In this document: one piece after another, positions 58,273 through 64,000 of the stretch | Numbering within the stretch: position 1 is the first letter of the stretch | Layout of the letters: every line of letters starts with the position of its first letter | Assembly (NCBI GenBank): GCA_002286715.1 | Contig: NSJX01000024.1 | Span: 248,001-312,000 of the forward strand | Length of the DNA: 64,000 nt | Direction of reading: 5' to 3' | Origin: Dentipellis sp. KUC8613 | Lineage: Eukaryota > Basidiomycota > Agaricomycetes > Russulales > Hericiaceae | Position numbers and translations under genes: made by a program | Notes under the pieces: model-generated | Told to the model about the DNA's origin: nothing | Seen by the model: the letters and a program-made list of their open reading frames with translations, nothing else | Database searches by the model: none

Positions 58273-58916
58273 GGTGGAGGATGTAGAGGGCCCGTTGCTG
58301 TCGAGAGCAAGCGCGATTGACGACGCGTTGACGCGTCTTTATGGTTAGCATCGCTGGCCTTTTTATCGAGGACTTCCAATGGCTGTACACGGGCGCTGGC
58401 ACCGGAAATGATATAGGACCCTGTCATGAGGAAGCCCAAAGGCCCTGGTCAGGGTGCTAATCAGCGTGAAGAGTTCTCGTGTATCACGAGAAGGCGACAA
58501 TGAGCGCCTTGCACTCCAATATCTCTCAGCATAGGTGTACGGCCCAAAGTGTTTTGGACACTTCGGAGGATGCGCAACGCCGATGCCGACAGAGAAAGCA
58601 CTCGCGAGTCATGTCCAGAGGAGACACGTAACCTGGGGAGAAGTCAGAGACACGGGCGCTTGAATAGGATCTAATCTAATCTATAGGAAAATGCCGTGCT
58701 AAATCGGCCCCTCGAGTCACTCCGTCTCATTGAGCAGATCTGTGACCAAGGCTTGCAATTTCTGTAGCACACCTCCGCACTTGCAGGCTTACCCCGCTGT
58801 CGCTTCCTTAGATCAGCAGAATCACTGGGACTCCCAGTGTTTGCCTGCTAGTCTCCAGCTATCAAGGGGAACGAGATCCTCCTACGATCGCCGGATCCAA
58901 GGACGCAATTCCAACC
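58273..58916. other. Divergent promoter region BCS1-like gene / IleRS
   Basis: 644 bases holding both promoters. Nothing coding recognised. Confidence 0.5.
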
Positions 58917-61900
58917 ATGTCTTTCCCTGCACACGATCGTAAGTCGTGACTTTCCTTCCGCGCGAACGTCAAGGTTTTCCTGCGCTTTGGAGGAGTATTG
59001 ATTGAACCCTCTGCATTAGTGTCTGCAAATTTTAACTTTGCCAAAGAGGAAGAGAAGGTTCTGCAATTTTGGAGAGAAATCGATGCGTTCCAGACGAGTT
59101 TGAAGCTCTCGGAAGGCAGACCTGAATTCTCCTTCTACGATGGTCCACCGTTCGCGACAGGTCTTCCTCACTACGGGCATCTCTTGGCTGGTACGATCAA
59201 GGTGCGCGCTAAATCCACGGCCGTTCAATTCTAAGTCTCACTGGTTTGCATCCCTCCGCGCCATGTATCCTCGTCTATCACCTTCGCATAACAGGATATC
59301 GTGACTCGACATGCCCACGTATCCGGTTTTCATGTCAACCGCCGCTTCGGATGGGACACACACGGTCTTCCCGTCGAACACGAGATCGACAAAAAGCTCG
59401 GGATCACCTGCCGCGAAGATGTCTTGAAGATGGGTATCGACAAGTACAACGCTGAGTGCCGTGCCATCGTCATGCGATATGCGGGAGAATGGAGACGCAC
59501 GGTTGAGCGTATGGGCCGCTGGATCGATTTTGATAATGACTACAAGACACTCAATACGACGTTCATGGAGAGCGTGTGGTGGGCGTTCAAGCAGCTTTTT
59601 GACAAGGACCTTGTGTACCGTGGACTGAGGGTTATGCCGTACTCAACTGGTCTTCTGACGCCCTTGTCGAACTTCGAGGCCGGTCTCAACTACAAGGACG
59701 TTAACGACCCTGCCAGTAAGGAGCTTCTTTTCTTCCGAGCGTTCTGGTACTAAGCGATACTAGTCACGGTCTCCTTCCCTTTGGTCGATGACCCTGGCAC
59801 TTCTTTGCTCGCGTGGACGACGACTCCCTGGACGCTTCCCTCCAATCTTGGACTCTGCGTGCACCCCGACTTCACCTATATCAAAATTCACGACCAGGAG
59901 CGTGACGAAAATTTCATTCTGCACGAAAAGCTTCTCCAGACGCTCTTCAAAGACCCGAAGAAGGCGAAATACAAAAAGCTAGGCCAATTCAAGGGTTCGG
60001 ACATGAAGGGATGGCGCTACGTTCCGTTGTTCGAGTACTTCACTGAGAAGGTAAGTCACGAACGTCAGTCAACTTTACGAGCCCGAGGCTGAAAGGGATC
60101 TCTATAGTTCGAGGACAAGGCGTTCCGTGTTCTCGTCGATACGTACGTCTCCGATGACAGCGGTACCGGCATTGTACACCAAGCCCCCGCGTTCGGTGAA
60201 GACGATCACAGAGTCGCACTGGCTCACGGTGTCATCCGCGCTGACGAGATGCCACCGTGTCCCATCGACGACTCTGGGAGGTTCACGAGCGAGGTGCCTG
60301 AATTCGAGGGCCAATATGTCAAGGTGGCGGACAAGGAGATTCAAAAAGTGCTCAAGGCAAAAGGACGTCTCATCGTTCAGGGGACAATGAACCATTCATA
60401 CCCCTTCTGCTGGAGGTATGGAAGCTGTCTTCTTCTGCGTTCTCTAAATTATAACGTACATCTGCTAGATCCGGTACCCCCCTCCTCTACCGCGCCATCC
60501 CTGTGTGGTTCGTGCGCGTCCAACCCATCATCGACCAGCTCGTGGAGAACAACAACCAGACGAGATGGTATGTAGTCATTACTCTCCTATGTTGCATAGG
60601 TCTAACGTCACTTTTCAGGGTACCGCAAAGCGTCGGAGATGGCCGCTTTGCCAATTGGCTTGCCAACGCTCGCGATTGGAACATCTCACGTAACCGTTTC
60701 TGGGGAACACCCATCCCTCTATGGGCTTCAGAGGACATGGAGGAGGTTGGTTTCCTTTCATCTTGTAAATAATCTCCCCGCTAATCCATCTCTAGATCGT
60801 GGCCATTGGATCCGTAGAAGAGCTAGAGCGTCTGTCGGGGGAGACTGGCATCACCGACCTCCACCCAGACAAGATCAACCACATCACTATACCCTCAAAA
60901 AAGGGCAAGGGCAATCTCAAGAGGATTGAGGAAGTCTTCGACTGTTGGTTCGAGTCTGGAAGGTACGAATGGTCACAGCCACATACTCATGACGTGAGCT
61001 AATATTATATGCAGCATGCCGTATGCCCAGTTGCATTACCCTTTCGAAAACAAAGAGCTCTTCGAGCAGACTTTCCCTGCAGACTTCGTTTCGGAAGGTA
61101 TTGATCAGACGAGAGGATGGTTCTACACCCTGCTCGTCCTTTCCACGCACCTGTTCGGTCGAGCGCCTTGGAAGAACTTGATTGTCTACGGCCTCGTCCT
61201 CGCTGCGTAAGACTCTGCTTGCTTGCGGATGCCCACAGAAACACTAATTCGAGACACAGAGATGGCAAGAAGATGAGCAAGAGTCTCAAGAACTATCCCG
61301 ATCCCAACGACATTATCAACCTTTACGGCGCCGATGCCACGAGGATGTTCCTGGTCAACTCTCCCATCGTCCGTGGCGACAACTTGCGTTTCCGCGAAGA
61401 TGGTGTCCGCGAAGTCCTCTCTCGCGTCCTTCTCCCCTGGCTCAACGCCTTCCGCTTCTTCCTTGGCCAAGTCGCGCTGCTCAAGAAGACGACGGGACAC
61501 GAGTTCCAATACCACGCCCACGCGGCCGTGTCCAATAACGTCATGGACCGTTGGATCCTTGCGCGATGCCAGTCGCTCATCAAGCTCGTCAAGGAGGAGA
61601 TGGCGGCCTACCGCCTGTATACCATCATCCCGCGTCTACTCAGTCTCATCGACGAGTTGACGAACTGGTACATCCGGTTCAACCGGAGACGGTTGAAGGG
61701 CGAGGACGGCAAGGAGGACACCATCGCCGCCTTGAACACCTTGTTCGAAACTCTGTTCACGCTCTGCAGGACAATGGTGAGTCCTGTGATAGTCTCATTT
61801 GAGCAGAAATTTACGTCACGCACAGTCCTCCTACACCCCCTTCTTGACGGAGAATATGTACCAGACTCTGCGGACGTTCATCCCCGAGGATCCCAAAGCG

Positions 61901-62792
61901 GGCGATACTCGTTCTATCCATTTCTTGATGTTCCCCGACGTCAAGCAGGAGTACTTTGACACGGTCATTGAGCGACAGGTGAAGCGCATGCAGGCCATCA
62001 TTGACCTGACGCGCAACATCCGCGAGCGTCACAACCTCTCGCTGAAGGTAAGCCTCCTTGCTCGTAATGCTATTTACACCCATCTCATGTTCTCCCTAGA
62101 CGCCTCTCAAAGAGCTTCTGGTCTTCCACGCCGACCAGGAGTACTTGGATGACGTCCGGTCCCTCGAGCGCTACATCATGTCCGAGCTGAATGTCCGCGA
62201 CGTCATCTTCACATCAGACGAGCAGCAATCCGGCGTGCGCTACCGCGCCGTCGCGGACTGGGCCGTCCTCGGCCGCAAGCTCCGCGGGAACCTCAAGATC
62301 GTGAAGGAGGCACTGCCGAAACTCTCGAGCGACGAGGTAAAGAAGTATACCGAATCTGGACACATCACTGTCGCGGGCATCGAGCTCGTACCGGGAGACC
62401 TCACCGTCCAGCGCTACATCGAGCTGCCTCCGGGCACCGAACAGCAATATGCGACGCACACCGACAACGACGCCGTGGTGCGGCTCGACGTGCAGATCCA
62501 TCCCGAGCTGGCAAGCGAATATCTGGCTCGCGAGTTCATCAACCGTGTCCAGAAGCTGCGGAAAAAGGCGGGCCTGCAGGCGACGGACGATGTGTTCATC
62601 TTCCACAGCTTCGAAGAGGGCTCTGGCGAGGAACTCCTGGAGGCCATGTCGACGCATGCCGAGGTCATCGCGAAGACCGTTGGGACTGCACCTGTAGATG
62701 CAAGCAAACGCAAAGAGGGTGGGCAGCTTCTTATCGAGGAGGAGCAAGAGGTGTCAGAAGTCAAGTTCGTGCTCTCGCTGGTGAGGCCATAA
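58917..62792 (+). CDS. ILS1: Isoleucyl-tRNA synthetase, cytosolic
   Basis: Twelve exons: 58917-58938, 59020-59201, 59295-59715, 59764-60050, 60108-60415, 60469-60567, 60619-60745, 60796-60962, 61015-61206, 61260-61776, 61826-62047, 62100-62792; 1078 residues, right for a eukaryotic cytosolic IleRS. Charges tRNA-Ile. Seen: [21 protein letters not shown], class I signature PHYGHLLAG (about 56-64), the editing domain with [16 protein letters not shown] and [25 protein letters not shown], the second signature [15 protein letters not shown] (KMSKS about 606-610), anticodon-binding helices DRWILAR and [10 protein letters not shown], and C-terminal [20 protein letters not shown]. No mitochondrial presequence, so assigned to the cytosol. 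Convergent with SNU23, 144 bases apart. Confidence 0.97.
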
Positions 62793-62936
62793 AGACGCAA
62801 GGAAATTGGGGTATCTGTACAAGGGGAAGAACCGCGAAGATAAAAGCAGATGTAGTAATACAGTGTTGTGATCTAGATAGAATACATACAGTCCGTGTCC
62901 ACGACCCAGAGATGAAAGCAGTAGTGGGGTCGTGAG

Positions 62937-63721
62937 TCACTTCTTCGACGACCCGAATCCGCTGAAGCCCATCATGCCCATCATCTCGGTGTCCTGCTCC
63001 ATCGGTGTATCCTGGGCAAGCGCAAGACGCGCCTTTTCTCGTTCTGCCTTCTTCTGTTCCTTCTTCTCGCGCCGTATTGCGAGCTCCTTCTCGCGGATCT
63101 CGTCCAGCCGTTGTTTGAAATCGAAGGATTTCTTATTGGACGCTTCTTTCGTCCTCTCTCGGAGTAGAGCAATGCGGGCTCGCACTTGCTCGACTGTCGA
63201 GCGCTCTATTCGTGTTGTTTGACCGAGAGCACGCAAGTCTATGGCACACGAATTCGGTGAGTGGGGGGAGGGATATAGTACTGCAGTTTCGAACGTACGC
63301 GCTCGACCGTTGATATGATCCAAGTATCCAACACTGTCCTTGTACGTCCTATTGCACGTCTCGCAGAAGAACCCAGGCTGTCCAGCACCTCGCCCGCCCG
63401 GGTTCTGCACCACCATGGTCTTTCCGAGATTCTTGTCCAATTCCAAGTCATGCTCTCTCCTCTTCATAAGCTCCGTGGGCTTAGGCAGATCCATCCTCTT
63501 TCCCTTGATTGGCTTCTTCCCTGAACTTTCATGTCAGAACGAAGAATAGTAAGGTGAATGGCCAACTCACCTTGCTTTAAACGTTCCTCATTCTCTTTCA
63601 TGCGCTCGCGCTCCTCTTCTTCCCTCTTCTTCGCCTTCTCGGCATATTCTGCCTTGTCCCATTTTCGCCGGAAGTCAGTGTCGCCGGCTTTGTTGCCGTA
63701 TGCGCCAGCTTTGTCTGCCAT
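62937..63721 (-). CDS. SNU23: SNU23/ZMAT2 spliceosomal zinc-finger protein
   Basis: Three exons: 63571-63721, 63299-63520, 62937-63238; 224 residues. Component of the U4/U6.U5 tri-snRNP and pre-B spliceosome. Seen: MADKAGAYGNKAGDTDFRRKWDKAEY with a Lys/Glu helix, LKQGKKPIKGKRMDLPKPTELMKRREHDLELD, matrin/U1-type zinc finger CETCNRTYKDSVGYLDHINGRAH (Cys103, Cys106, His119, His125), LGQTTRIERSTVEQVRARI matching the family helix after the finger, then Lys/Arg/Glu-rich helix and a Met/Gly tail (MMGMMGFSGFGSSKK). The last junction supplies the His of the finger. Close match in layout to human ZMAT2. Confidence 0.95.
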
Positions 63722-64000
63722 GGTTGAGACGAGGGGGAGATAGTGGTCACGGTTTGTGGCTGAGTAAAGTCGCGTCTTGCAAGCGACGCTCAACACATCT
63801 GGTAAGCTTACCTCTTGACATCATCTGGCGCACTGGCATCCGGTCATCCTTGCTTTACCACTGTTTCGTGTACTGTGCGTCGGTGTCAGACAGACGACCG
63901 TCGCGATGGTCCTACGCGGGTGCCCTGGTCTAAAATCCTTGTTCGGGTGGCCTGTCCCCGTTTCTAATGGGGCACTCTTGTATTCCGCCGACTTCTCTGT
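63722..64000. other. Right-edge region
   Basis: Promoter side of SNU23. No coding similarity recognised up to the window end. Confidence 0.5.

Overview
The window is nuclear DNA of a basidiomycete fungus, most likely an agaricomycete and possibly a polypore (inference from protein flavour, not a search). The genes are close together and cut by many introns of about 45-70 bases, with GTGCGT, GTATGT or GTAAGT donors. The left edge cuts through one gene. I rebuilt 27 protein-coding genes exon by exon. For most of them the joined exon lengths were checked to be a multiple of three; exceptions are noted. There is also one intron-containing tRNA gene.

Layout. 1-28 kb is mostly housekeeping: SDA1 (partial, -), a coiled-coil protein with an HMMR-like C-terminal motif (+), an RBR-type ubiquitin ligase (-), a lysophospholipase/PLB with a membrane anchor (-), RAD23 (-), a leucine-rich-repeat protein (+), a questin oxidase-like enzyme (+), ARF GTPase (+), a mitochondrial-type cysteine synthase (+), a division 1 chitin synthase with 18 exons (+) and an R3H protein (-).

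28.9-50 kb is more accessory: an FAD aromatic monooxygenase (+), an NmrA/isoflavone-reductase-like protein (-), tRNA-Pro(UGG) (+), a seven-helix membrane protein (-), a WBP4-like splicing factor (-), an MFS transporter (+), a pyridoxal-reductase-type aldo/keto reductase (-) and two tandem cytochrome P450 genes (-). The P450s are a duplication that carries at least 0.6 kb of upstream DNA with it. Redox enzymes plus a transporter look like a small catabolic or tailoring neighbourhood, but no polyketide, peptide or terpene synthase is present.

50-64 kb: an F-box gene (-) with a broken fragment of a relative next to it, then DBP7 helicase (+), a BCS1-like AAA ATPase (-), cytosolic isoleucyl-tRNA synthetase (+) and SNU23/ZMAT2 (-).

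Themes. Ribosome biogenesis and translation (SDA1, DBP7, IleRS, tRNA-Pro), ubiquitin handling (RBR, RAD23, F-box) and splicing (WBP4-like, SNU23) are all represented. Very small exons of 12-27 bases recur in the RBR ligase, chitin synthase, aldo/keto reductase and both P450s. Two GC-AG introns share the same donor. I recognised no transposon, and no wholly novel multi-gene system stands out; the best leads are the P450 duplication, the microexons, the membrane-anchored PLB and the HMMR-like protein.
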